From Roseitranquillus sediminis (GTDB lineage: Bacteria > Pseudomonadota > Alphaproteobacteria > Rhodobacterales > Rhodobacteraceae), in NCBI RefSeq assembly GCF_016918935.1, contig NZ_JAFFOB010000011.1, forward strand, positions 1-60,176: DNA of 60,176 nucleotides, written 5' to 3'. The position numbers were made by a program, and so were the translations under genes. Under the pieces are notes generated by a model, which had not been told where the DNA came from, made no database searches, and saw only the letters and a list, made by a program, of their open reading frames with translations. Positions 26,230 to 33,923 of this stretch are shown one piece after another (position 1 is the first letter of the stretch; every line of letters starts with the position of its first letter).

Positions 26230-27309
26230 GTGAAAATAGTTCATATAACGACTCATGCGGGACAGGGAGGCGACTGGACGGCCCTTGCCGGACTGTCATC
26301 AGTTTTCTTGCAAAATGGCAATAGGGTTCACATATACGGCTCCGGCTCATCGACAAGAGTAAGGAATGGGCACGAGCTATATCTTAACAAAGGAGCTTCT
26401 GGATTTGCCCGATCATCGATGATTTTGCGTGAAATCCTGAGTAGTACTGACATCGTCCATTGTCACAGTCTAGCGGCTCTAGCGCTTGCCGTTCAGCTAA
26501 AGCTGGCGAGCAAGCATACCTTTCGGGTAGTTTATACATTTCACTGGGCGGTAAATTCAGGACGCATTAAAAGATTCGTAGCCAAACGACTAATTCTTCG
26601 CAGCGACATCATCCACGCACCGTCTCATGATGCCGGGGACTATCTATCCGAGCTATACGGAATTCCTAGGTCAAAAATATCGATATGTCACTTCGGAGTT
26701 GACGCACAGAGATTCACTCCATTGAGCCAAGGCCAACATTCCCTGGTGCGAAAGCGCTTAGGGATCCCAGAAAACAATTTTGTTGCTGTGTACGCTGGGC
26801 GCCTTGCGCCAGAAAAAGGCGTAGGACAGATTATCGACTTTTTTGGCAGACATAATCCGCCTAACACGCAGGCACTGATCGTCGGAAACGGAGACCTCAA
26901 GGCTCAGCTTCTCGCCAAGCGAGACGCCTATGGGCTAAGAGACAAGGTGTTTTTCGTCCCTCACACCGATTCAGTGGAGGAAATGTACAGGGCCGCCAAC
27001 CTTCTTCTGCTTCCGTCCGTCTCGCACGAGACCTTTGGCCTTGTCGTCGTGGAAGCTGCTTTATGTGGCGTTCCATCACTTCGAAGCAATCTTCAGGGTG
27101 CGCAGGATCAGATCATCGATGGGTGCAGCGGATTTTTGTATGACCCGGGACATCCGACCGCTTTTGACGACAAGCTTTTATCTGTGTTGCTTAATCCTGA
27201 CAGGTTGACAAGGGTTGGAGAGAACGCGCGAAAGGTGGCGCTTGAACGATTTTCTTATGAGAAGATGTATGACAGGTTTTATCAGCTTTATATGAATACT
27301 ATCGGCTAG
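26230..27309 (+). CDS. Glycosyltransferase, GT4 type, GC-poor
   Basis: The 359-residue GT-B enzyme starts MKIVHITTHAGQGGDWTALA at GTG 26230. It has VAVYAGRLAPEKGVGQIIDF and the donor-site HETFGLVVVEAALCGVPSL. The gene is markedly GC-poor between GC-rich neighbours. The composition returns to normal within about 40 bases of the next start, so this is a sharply bounded transferred module. Confidence 0.88.
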   Translation: MKIVHITTHAGQGGDWTALAGLSSVFLQNGNRVHIYGSGSSTRVRNGHELYLNKGASGFARSSMILREILSSTDIVHCHSLAALALAVQLKLASKHTFRVVYTFHWAVNSGRIKRFVAKRLILRSDIIHAPSHDAGDYLSELYGIPRSKISICHFGVDAQRFTPLSQGQHSLVRKRLGIPENNFVAVYAGRLAPEKGVGQIIDFFGRHNPPNTQALIVGNGDLKAQLLAKRDAYGLRDKVFFVPHTDSVEEMYRAANLLLLPSVSHETFGLVVVEAALCGVPSLRSNLQGAQDQIIDGCSGFLYDPGHPTAFDDKLLSVLLNPDRLTRVGENARKVALERFSYEKMYDRFYQLYMNTIG

Positions 27310-27332
27310 ACTCTTTCGGAGCTTTTCCCAGT

Positions 27333-28439
27333 TTGGCCATTCTGTTTTTTACCGTCATGCCGTCGCCCTACCAGCGGCAGCTGTTCGCCGCGATGGCGGC
27401 GGCGGGGATGGATGTTGCCGTGCGGTACTACACAGGCGGGGCGCATGATCGGGAGTGGGAGCTGCCGGAGCTTCATCCGTTCGAGAAGGTCATGGCGGGG
27501 CGGACGCTGGCGCAGCTGGGGCCATCGGCGCACTGGAATCCGGACGTGATGGCGGAGATCGAGGAGGTGCTGCCGGATCTCGTAGTCGTCAGCGACTATT
27601 CGGCGCCGACGGCGCAGGTGGTCATGCGCCGGCTTGCGCGACAGGGGCGGCCGTTCGTCTTCTGGGGAGAGGTGCCGGGGTTCTCGAAGCGCGGCCTGCT
27701 GGGCAGCCTCGTGCGCAGGCAGCTTCAGGCTCCGCTTGCGAAGGCGGCCGGGATCGCAGCGATTGGGTCGGGGGCGGCCCGGGCGTATCGCGACCTCTTC
27801 CCGGGCAAGCCTGTCTCCAACATCCCCTATTTCTGCGACCTCGCGCCCTATCGGGAGGCGCGGGCGCGGACGACCGCCGCGCGCGAGAGCATCGACATCC
27901 TCTTCAGCGGGCAGATGATCGAGCGGAAGGGCGTGGACGTCCTGATCTCGGCCTTCGGTGAGGTGGCCTCGCGCCATCCGCGGCTGCGGCTGAAGCTGCT
28001 GGGGGGCGGGCCGGAGCAGGCGCGCTTTGCCGCCATGGTGCCCGAGGCGCTGCGGGAGCGGGTGCATTTCCTCGGCCATCGCGAGCCGGCGGATCTGCCG
28101 GAGGTGTTCGCTCAGGCGGACATCTTCTGCCTGCCGTCCCGGCATGACGGCTGGGGCGTCGTCGTCAACGAGGCACTCGGGACGGGCCTGCCGCTGATCG
28201 TCAGTGATGCCGTGGGCGCCGGGCATGACCTGGTTGCGCAGGGGCGGAACGGCTTCGTCGTTCGGACCGGCGATGTGCAGGACCTGGCACGTGCGCTGGA
28301 GCAGCTCGCAGACGACGGCCGGCGCGCCGAGATGAGCCGGACTTCCGAGCGGATGGCGCAGGACTGGGAGCTTGCCGAGGGCGTCCGCCGCTGGCGCGCC
28401 GCGACTGCGGAGATCGTGGGCGGCGAGGCTGCCGCGTGA
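27333..28439 (+). CDS. Glycosyltransferase, GT4 type
   Basis: The 368-residue GT-B enzyme has the acceptor-domain block VSDYSAPTAQVVMRRLARQG, then IDILFSGQMIERKGVDVLIS and HDGWGVVVNEALGTGLPLI. The start is TTG 27333; ATG 27357 is an alternative. Its last four bases overlap the next gene (GTGA). Confidence 0.86.
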   Translation: MAILFFTVMPSPYQRQLFAAMAAAGMDVAVRYYTGGAHDREWELPELHPFEKVMAGRTLAQLGPSAHWNPDVMAEIEEVLPDLVVVSDYSAPTAQVVMRRLARQGRPFVFWGEVPGFSKRGLLGSLVRRQLQAPLAKAAGIAAIGSGAARAYRDLFPGKPVSNIPYFCDLAPYREARARTTAARESIDILFSGQMIERKGVDVLISAFGEVASRHPRLRLKLLGGGPEQARFAAMVPEALRERVHFLGHREPADLPEVFAQADIFCLPSRHDGWGVVVNEALGTGLPLIVSDAVGAGHDLVAQGRNGFVVRTGDVQDLARALEQLADDGRRAEMSRTSERMAQDWELAEGVRRWRAATAEIVGGEAAA

Positions 28440-29617
28440 GGGTGGGGCTCGTCTCATCCGGGTCCGGCTCGCGCGGCGGAGGCGAGATCTACCTGGCGTT
28501 CCTGGCCGACGGGCTGGCGGCGCTCGGGTGCGAGGTGACGGCGCTCGTGCCCGATGCGCCCCGCATGGACGAGCTGGCGGAGCGTCTTGGCCGTTCGGCG
28601 CAGGTCACGCGCATCCCGTTCCGGACGACTTACGACCGGCGGACGAGGACGCTTGGAGCATGCCTCGATCGGGCGCAAATCCAGGCGCTTGCGACCCGGT
28701 TCGCTGCGCTTGAGGTGGATGTCCTGCACGTCAACCAGCAGGTGGCGGAGGACGGGCTCGACCTGGTGCAGGCCGCCGCGCGGAGCGGTCTGCCCTGGCT
28801 CTCGACCATCCATGTCGGCCGATCGGCGGTCGATCTCGGGGCCCGGTTCGGCGGTCTCCGCGACCGCCTGGCGGCGGCCGTCCTGACCCGCGCCGGCGGG
28901 CACCATGTGGCCGTCTGCGAGGCCGCCCGCGACCAGCTGGCGGCACGCTTCGGCGGAGATGCGGCGGTTCACGTCGTCCATAACGGCGTGCCTGTTCCCG
29001 ACCCGGACGTCCTGGCGGCGGCGCGGGCGCGCGCCCGGGACGACTGGGGCGTGCGCGAGGACGAGATCGTGGTCGGGGCGGTCGGCCGGATCGAAGCTCA
29101 GAAGGGTCCCCTCGCGCTAATCGACCATTTGCACCCCTTCGCCGGGCGCGGGATCCGCGTCGTCTGGATCGGGGACGGCACCCTGCGCGGCGAGCTCGAG
29201 CGCCACGCGGCCGCTGCCGGCGTGCCGCTGATCGTCGATGGCTGGCGCTCGGACGCGGCGACGCGGCTGGCAGGCTTCGACCTCTTCGCGATGCCGTCGC
29301 GCTTCGAGGGCCTGCCGCTCGCGGCGCTGGAGGCTCTGCATGCCGGCCTGCCGGTCGTCGCCAGCAGAACCGACGGAATGGCGGAGGCGCTGCGCCACGA
29401 GGAGACCGGGTTTCTCTGCGCGAGCGCCGGGGACTGGAAGACGGCGTCCGGCCGGCTCCTGGACGACGCGGGCCTGCGCAGGCAGATCGGTGCGGTGGCC
29501 CGGCAGGACGCGCGGGCGCGCTTCAGCAGCGAGGCAATGGCGCGCGCCACGCAGGTGCTCTACGGCCGTGTCTGCGCGATCCGCGGGCGGTCTCCGGCAG
29601 CCGTTGTCGCCACATGA
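28436..29617 (+). CDS. Glycosyltransferase, GT4 type
   Basis: The 393-residue protein begins VGLVSSGSGSRGGGEIYLAF (glycine-rich N-terminal loop of GT4). It continues with IVVGAVGRIEAQKGPLALID and SRFEGLPLAALEALHAGLPV. The start is GTG 28436, overlapping the previous stop; its own stop overlaps the next start (ATGA). Confidence 0.88.
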   Translation: MRVGLVSSGSGSRGGGEIYLAFLADGLAALGCEVTALVPDAPRMDELAERLGRSAQVTRIPFRTTYDRRTRTLGACLDRAQIQALATRFAALEVDVLHVNQQVAEDGLDLVQAAARSGLPWLSTIHVGRSAVDLGARFGGLRDRLAAAVLTRAGGHHVAVCEAARDQLAARFGGDAAVHVVHNGVPVPDPDVLAAARARARDDWGVREDEIVVGAVGRIEAQKGPLALIDHLHPFAGRGIRVVWIGDGTLRGELERHAAAAGVPLIVDGWRSDAATRLAGFDLFAMPSRFEGLPLAALEALHAGLPVVASRTDGMAEALRHEETGFLCASAGDWKTASGRLLDDAGLRRQIGAVARQDARARFSSEAMARATQVLYGRVCAIRGRSPAAVVAT

Positions 29618-30768
29618 CGAGGCGGGTGCTGCATGTGACGCCGTATCTCGATGCCGCGGCCGGCGGGCCGCCGGTGGTGGTCGAGCGGCTGGCCGAAGGC
29701 GCCGACCCCAACGGGTATGCCGCTCGCATCCTGACGAGTGCGGCCCTGACCGAGGACGGGGGCGCGGCCCTCGGCCGGCGGCATGGCGTAGCGGTGGTGC
29801 CCTCGCAGGCCCGCGCGATCTTCGGCAGCGGGCAGCGGCGGGTGGCGGAGATCGTACGCGCCGTCGACATCGTCCATCTGCACACGCTCTGGAGCCCGCT
29901 CGTCGCCGCGGCGGCGGCCGCCGCCCGCAGGGCCGGGGTGCCCTACGTGCTCTCGCCCCACGGCATGGCGGCCCCTTGGTCGACACGGCAGAAGTCCCTG
30001 CGCAAGCGCATCTACTGGGGTCTGGTGGAGCGGCGAACCGTGGCCAACGCCGCACGGGTCGTCTTCACCAGCGCCGCCGAGCGTGATCAGGCCACGCTCC
30101 TCGAGGCTGGGGCCCGGACCGCGGTGATCCCGCTCGGCGCCGATGCCCCGCCCGCGCCGCGCGCCGAGCTTGCCGCGGCCTTTCTGGCCGAGCACCCCGA
30201 CCTCGTAGGCCGCCCGCTGCTGCTGTTCCTAGGGCGGCTGCATCCGAAGAAGCGCCCGGAGGCGCTGGTCGCGGCGATGCCGGCGATCCTGACCGCGGTG
30301 CCGAACGCCGTGCTGCTCTTCGTCGGCGGCGGCGAACGGCGGATCGTGCAGGCGCTCACCCGGCAGGCGCAGGAGCTCGGCCTCGGCAGCTCCGTGCGGC
30401 TCCTCGGGCCGCGGACGGGGGTCTGCAAATGGCGTGTCCTCGCGGCGGCGAGCCTTTTCACCCTGCCGTCCCAGCAGGAAAACTTCGCCATCGCGGCGGC
30501 CGAGGCCCTGCGCAGCGGCGTGCCGGTGCTGACGACCCGGCAGGTCGACATCTGGCAGGAGATCGTCGCGGCGGACGCCGGCCGGGCGCTGGACGAGACC
30601 GACATCGTGGGCTCCATCGCGCGGGAGGTGGTTGCGCTCCTCGGCGACGGCGCGGCGGCGGCCGCCATGTCGGAGAACGCCGTGCGCCTGGCCGAGAGCA
30701 CCTTCACTTGGCACCGCTGCGCCGAGAGGACGCACGTGCTCTACGACGAGGTCCGCGCCGATGCCTGA
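29614..30768 (+). CDS. Glycosyltransferase, GT4 type
   Basis: The 384-residue enzyme has RVLHVTPYLDAAAGGPPVVV, PYVLSPHGMAAPWSTRQK, then LLLFLGRLHPKKRPEALV and QQENFAIAAAEALRSGVPVL. The SPHGM block is common in GT4 enzymes of exopolysaccharide pathways. It overlaps the genes on both sides (4 and 8 bases). Confidence 0.88.
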   Translation: MTRRVLHVTPYLDAAAGGPPVVVERLAEGADPNGYAARILTSAALTEDGGAALGRRHGVAVVPSQARAIFGSGQRRVAEIVRAVDIVHLHTLWSPLVAAAAAAARRAGVPYVLSPHGMAAPWSTRQKSLRKRIYWGLVERRTVANAARVVFTSAAERDQATLLEAGARTAVIPLGADAPPAPRAELAAAFLAEHPDLVGRPLLLFLGRLHPKKRPEALVAAMPAILTAVPNAVLLFVGGGERRIVQALTRQAQELGLGSSVRLLGPRTGVCKWRVLAAASLFTLPSQQENFAIAAAEALRSGVPVLTTRQVDIWQEIVAADAGRALDETDIVGSIAREVVALLGDGAAAAAMSENAVRLAESTFTWHRCAERTHVLYDEVRADA

Positions 30769-31399
30769 TGGTTCGGCCACGAGGGACGCCGCCACCGACC
30801 AGGCACGTCCGCGCCCGGCGCCGCCCCTTTCGGACAGGCTGCGCCGCGGGCTCTGGCAGATGGTCCGGGCGCTCCTCTTCGCGCCGAGCCCCGTGCCCTT
30901 CCACGGCTGGCGGCGGGCGCTGCTGCGGGCGTTCGGGGCGCAGGTCGGCGCGCGCGCCGCGATCTATCCGGGCGCCCGGATCTATGCGCCATGGCGGCTC
31001 GAAATCGCCGAGGGCGCCACCGTGGGCGACGGCGCCACGCTCTACTCCGTCGACACGATCCGGCTGGGGCCCCGGGCGATCGTCAGCCAGGGAGCGCATC
31101 TCTGCACCGCCTCCCACGACCTCCGCTCACCGGGCTTCGAGCTGATCTCGGCGCCGATCGTGCTGGAGGCCGATTCCTGGGTCGCGGCCGAAGCCTTCGT
31201 CGGCCCTGGCGTGACGTTCGGAGAAGGGTCCGTCGCCGGGGCCCGGGCCGTGGTGATCCGAACGGTTCCGTCTCGCGCAATCGTCGCGGGAAATCCTGCA
31301 CGGGAAATCGGCTTGCGGCCATTGCAGGGCCACAATTTTTTGCGAGGACGCGTCAAAAGCATAGCTCCGGCAATCGAGGAACCTGACGCGTCGCTTTAG
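30761..31399 (+). CDS. Hexapeptide-repeat acetyltransferase (WcaF-like)
   Basis: The 212-residue protein has PFHGWRRALLRAFGAQVGAR, hexapeptide turns (IYPGARIYAPWRLEIAEGA) and CTASHDLRSPGFELI, the usual block of WcaF/colanic-acid acetyltransferases with the catalytic His. It probably acetylates the polysaccharide. ATG 30761 overlaps the previous gene by eight bases. From about 31310 the sequence is GC-poorer, just before the lasso peptide cluster begins. Confidence 0.87.
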   Translation: MPDGSATRDAATDQARPRPAPPLSDRLRRGLWQMVRALLFAPSPVPFHGWRRALLRAFGAQVGARAAIYPGARIYAPWRLEIAEGATVGDGATLYSVDTIRLGPRAIVSQGAHLCTASHDLRSPGFELISAPIVLEADSWVAAEAFVGPGVTFGEGSVAGARAVVIRTVPSRAIVAGNPAREIGLRPLQGHNFLRGRVKSIAPAIEEPDASL

Positions 31400-31412
31400 G
31401 CTGGTAAGTAAG

Positions 31413-32624
31413 ATGTATTCAGTTTCACAGTCTGTGTTGCCTACAGAGATAGCGCCCAATGTGGCGCATATTGCCCCCCTGTTGCTGCTGCTTTCGCGCG
31501 AGACGCTGACCCCGGCGGAGGCGGATCGCGCGCGGGCCCTCGCTCGAAGCGTCACGGACTGGCCGATGCTGGTGCGGACGGCGATGTCAAAGCGGTGCCT
31601 GCCCTTCGTCTATCGGCATGTGGCCGCGCTGGACCTCCTGCCGCCCGAGGCGCCGCTGCGGCAGGAGATGAAGCAGATCACCCTCGTCCTGGCGTCCCGC
31701 TGGCTCTCCTACGCGCAGGCGCATCGGGTCTTCGTCGAGACCTGCCTCGCCCCCCACGGCACGCCGCACCTGTTCTTCAAGGGCGTCTCGCTTGCCAGGT
31801 ACTATGCGCAGCCCAGCCTCAGGACATCGCGCGACATCGACGTCCTCGTGCGGCAGGCGGACGTGCGTCCGCTGATCGAGCGGGCAACCGACGCAGGCTA
31901 CCGCGTGATCCTCGACCGGCGGACGGGCCATCTGGCGAAGTGCGCGCGCGATGTGGAGGCGGTGCTCCGCTACAAGCGCGACGTGCCGCTCGTGTCGCCC
32001 GAGGGCATCCCGATCGAGGTGCATGCCGATCTCTGGCATGGGGCGGATTTCGTCGACAGCCAGACGCTGCTGGATAGGGCCGAGACGTGCTCCATGGCCG
32101 GGATCGAGCTGCGCGTCATGCCGACGGCGGAGCTCTTCGTGTACCTCTGCCACCATCACAACCGGCACCTCTGGTCGTCGCTCAACTGGCTGGCCGACAT
32201 CTCGGCGATCCGGTCGGCACCCGATTTCGACGAGGCCAGGGCCTGGTCCGTAGCCGACCGTTTCGCGCTGCGCGAGGTGGTCGAGGCGACGCTCGCCTTC
32301 GACGACCTGAGCCGCGGCCGCCCCAGCGCACAGCCGCCGCTCGCCCGCGCCCGCGCCGAAGAGAGCCGCCGCTTCTGCCTGATGATCGCCGACGGCCACG
32401 TCGATACCGAACGCGGCCTCTACTTTGAGCGAATCGACCCCACCGACGACTGGCGCGCCTCAGACGCGCTGCACGAGACCGTCCGCCACCGCGCCTGGCG
32501 CTCCCGCCTCACGCCGAACCTCGATCAGTACCAGGCCTGTCCGCTGCCGCTGTGGCTGCACTGGCTCTATCCGTTAGGCAGGGCCATCATAGGGGCACGC
32601 CGCGCCGCGGGTCGGGAACGATGA
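31413..32624 (+). CDS. Nucleotidyltransferase family protein of the lasso peptide cluster (N)
   Basis: The 403 residues contain FFKGVSLARYYAQPSLRTSR followed by DIDVLV (Asp141, Asp143), the core of the large nucleotidyltransferase family that often lies beside PqqD, kinase and lasso peptide genes. IEVHADLWH and FVYLCHHHNRHLWSSLNWLA are also typical. In the paeninodin and pseudomycoidin clusters such a protein accompanies the kinase, and for pseudomycoidin it is linked to sugar attachment at the phosphorylated tail. I infer a similar tailoring role. The first 60 bases are GC-poor. Confidence 0.8.
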   Translation: MYSVSQSVLPTEIAPNVAHIAPLLLLLSRETLTPAEADRARALARSVTDWPMLVRTAMSKRCLPFVYRHVAALDLLPPEAPLRQEMKQITLVLASRWLSYAQAHRVFVETCLAPHGTPHLFFKGVSLARYYAQPSLRTSRDIDVLVRQADVRPLIERATDAGYRVILDRRTGHLAKCARDVEAVLRYKRDVPLVSPEGIPIEVHADLWHGADFVDSQTLLDRAETCSMAGIELRVMPTAELFVYLCHHHNRHLWSSLNWLADISAIRSAPDFDEARAWSVADRFALREVVEATLAFDDLSRGRPSAQPPLARARAEESRRFCLMIADGHVDTERGLYFERIDPTDDWRASDALHETVRHRAWRSRLTPNLDQYQACPLPLWLHWLYPLGRAIIGARRAAGRER

Positions 32625-32899
32625 GCATCGTTCTGGCAGCCGCCTCTCTCGCGCGTCGAGCCAAGGAGCTTCGCAAGAAGCGAGGTGCAGGAAAAATTGT
32701 TCCGCAATCTAGCACAGCTTGCGGCTGCGTTCGCACCGTGGCGCCGCAAGACGAAGTAGAAAAGGCCATCGCTATGACCCGCTGCTCATGGTTTCTTCGC
32801 TGATTCCGAGGTTAACTTTCTTGACGAAAGAAGCGGAATCATGTGCATTGGCTACAGACTTCTGCTAAGTACGACGTCATGTGTAGGGAGACGATTTCT
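32625..32899 (+). promoter_or_regulatory. Leader of the lasso peptide precursor gene
   Basis: I find no certain gene here. A 60-codon frame (32621-32803) overlaps the stop of the nucleotidyltransferase (ATGA) but resembles nothing I know. TTGACG at 32821-32826 could be a -35 element; the matching -10 is poor (TGCATT, 17 bases on). TAGGGAG at 32884-32890 is the ribosome-binding site of the precursor. Confidence 0.4.
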
Positions 32900-33040
32900 A
32901 TGAAGAAGTATACCAAGCCTGTTCTGCGTGAGCACGGAACGGTCGAACAGATGACGCGTGGCAACGCCACAGGCTCGCGACTGGACCAGACTCTTGTGGA
33001 AGGTCAGGAGGCGCCCGTCCCTTTTGACGTCTTTTCCTAA
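32900..33040 (+). CDS. Lasso peptide precursor (A)
   Basis: This is a 46-residue peptide. The leader has the motif YxxPxLxxxGxxxxxT (Tyr4, Pro7, Leu9, Gly13, Thr19) bound by B1-type RREs. Thr19 stands at position -2 to Gly21, the usual cleavage context. The predicted core is residues 21-46: it begins GNATGSRLD, so Gly1 can form a nine-membered macrolactam ring with Asp9, and it ends VPFDVFS. The 17-residue tail includes Phe22 and Phe25 as candidate plugs. The C-terminal serine is the phosphorylation target in paeninodin-class peptides. B1, B2 and C follow at once. Confidence 0.9.
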   Translation: MKKYTKPVLREHGTVEQMTRGNATGSRLDQTLVEGQEAPVPFDVFS

Positions 33041-33175
33041 GATTGAAACATCGAAGCGGGCATGGTCACGTTGATGATCATGCCCGTGGACGTCCCCGCG
33101 AGGGGAGTCAGTTGCCGCTGTAGCAGCCAGTGCTTCTGCGCCTGCGGCTTGAGTCCTTCGTTCAGTGAGTGTTCG

Positions 33176-33478
33176 ATGGTTGTCGAGTTTAGCGAAGCGC
33201 GGCCTTGGGTCGCGAATTCGGACGTGATCAGCACGCCACTCGGCGACGAGGTGGCGCTCCTCGACCATCGCTCGAACACATACTTCACACTTAACGCGAC
33301 TGGAGCATTCTTGTGGTCGCGACTGCAGCAGCGCCCTTGTTCTGCCATGGAGCTCGGACAGGCGCTCGCTGATGAGTTCAACGGTAGTCAAGACGAGATG
33401 CTAGACGACGTCAGAACGCTGGTGGCTGAATTACATACCCGTGATTTGATCGTACCCGCGAACGATGATGAGCCGTAG
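33176..33478 (+). CDS. Lasso peptide B1 protein (PqqD-like RRE)
   Basis: The 100-residue protein (MVVEFSEARPWVANSDVIST) has the PqqD fold blocks EVALLDHRSNTYFTLNATGA and DDVRTLVAELHTRDLIV. B1 proteins hold the precursor leader and hand it to B2 and C. I chose ATG 33176 because the domain begins there; an earlier start at 33062 adds unrelated residues. It overlaps B2 by 14 bases. Confidence 0.9.
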   Translation: MVVEFSEARPWVANSDVISTPLGDEVALLDHRSNTYFTLNATGAFLWSRLQQRPCSAMELGQALADEFNGSQDEMLDDVRTLVAELHTRDLIVPANDDEP

Positions 33479-33923
33479 GAAAGGCCTCAGCAGGCGAACT
33501 GGCAGCACCTTGTTGCTGCTTGAGGCCTTAGCTTGGGTAATCTTCATCCGCGCGTCGCTCTGGCTGCGTCCGTACCAGAAGCTACTAAAGTTCTGCCAGA
33601 CCTGCTCTATCGGGCATGCCGGCGAACATGCAGAGCGCGTGCCGAGGGCGGTGCGCAGGGCAGCGCGATGGATCCCGGGTGCCAGTTGTCTTACGCAGGC
33701 CCTTGCTGCTCAAGTCCTTCTGGCCCGTCGCGGCGTCCGCTCGGTCTTACATCTCGGCGTAAATCTCACACCAAGCGGCGGCTTCGGCGCACATGCTTGG
33801 ATAGAAATCGATAGCATCGTCGTCATGGGTGGGGATCAGCGCTCGCTCAAGCGCTACAGCCGCATCATCTCTCACGAAACCGGACCAGCCGCTGGAGCCG
33901 CAGCGAAGCCTAGGATAGCGTGA
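33465..33923 (+). CDS. Lasso peptide B2 protein (leader peptidase, transglutaminase-like)
   Basis: The 152-residue protein has the Cys-protease signature GASCLTQALAAQVLLARRG (Cys75) and FGAHAWIEID (His110, with the acidic partner near Asp116). This is the papain/transglutaminase-like fold of B2 proteases that cut the leader before the core Gly. The N-terminal SLWLRPYQKLL resembles other B2 proteins. It overlaps B1 upstream and C downstream (GTGA). Confidence 0.92.
   Translation: MMSRRKGLSRRTGSTLLLLEALAWVIFIRASLWLRPYQKLLKFCQTCSIGHAGEHAERVPRAVRRAARWIPGASCLTQALAAQVLLARRGVRSVLHLGVNLTPSGGFGAHAWIEIDSIVVMGGDQRSLKRYSRIISHETGPAAGAAAKPRIA

Noticed and set aside
32621-32803. 60-codon frame overlapping the nucleotidyltransferase stop
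   Set aside because: The ATGA overlap is suggestive, but the sequence resembles no lasso or other protein; it is mentioned only under the leader region.
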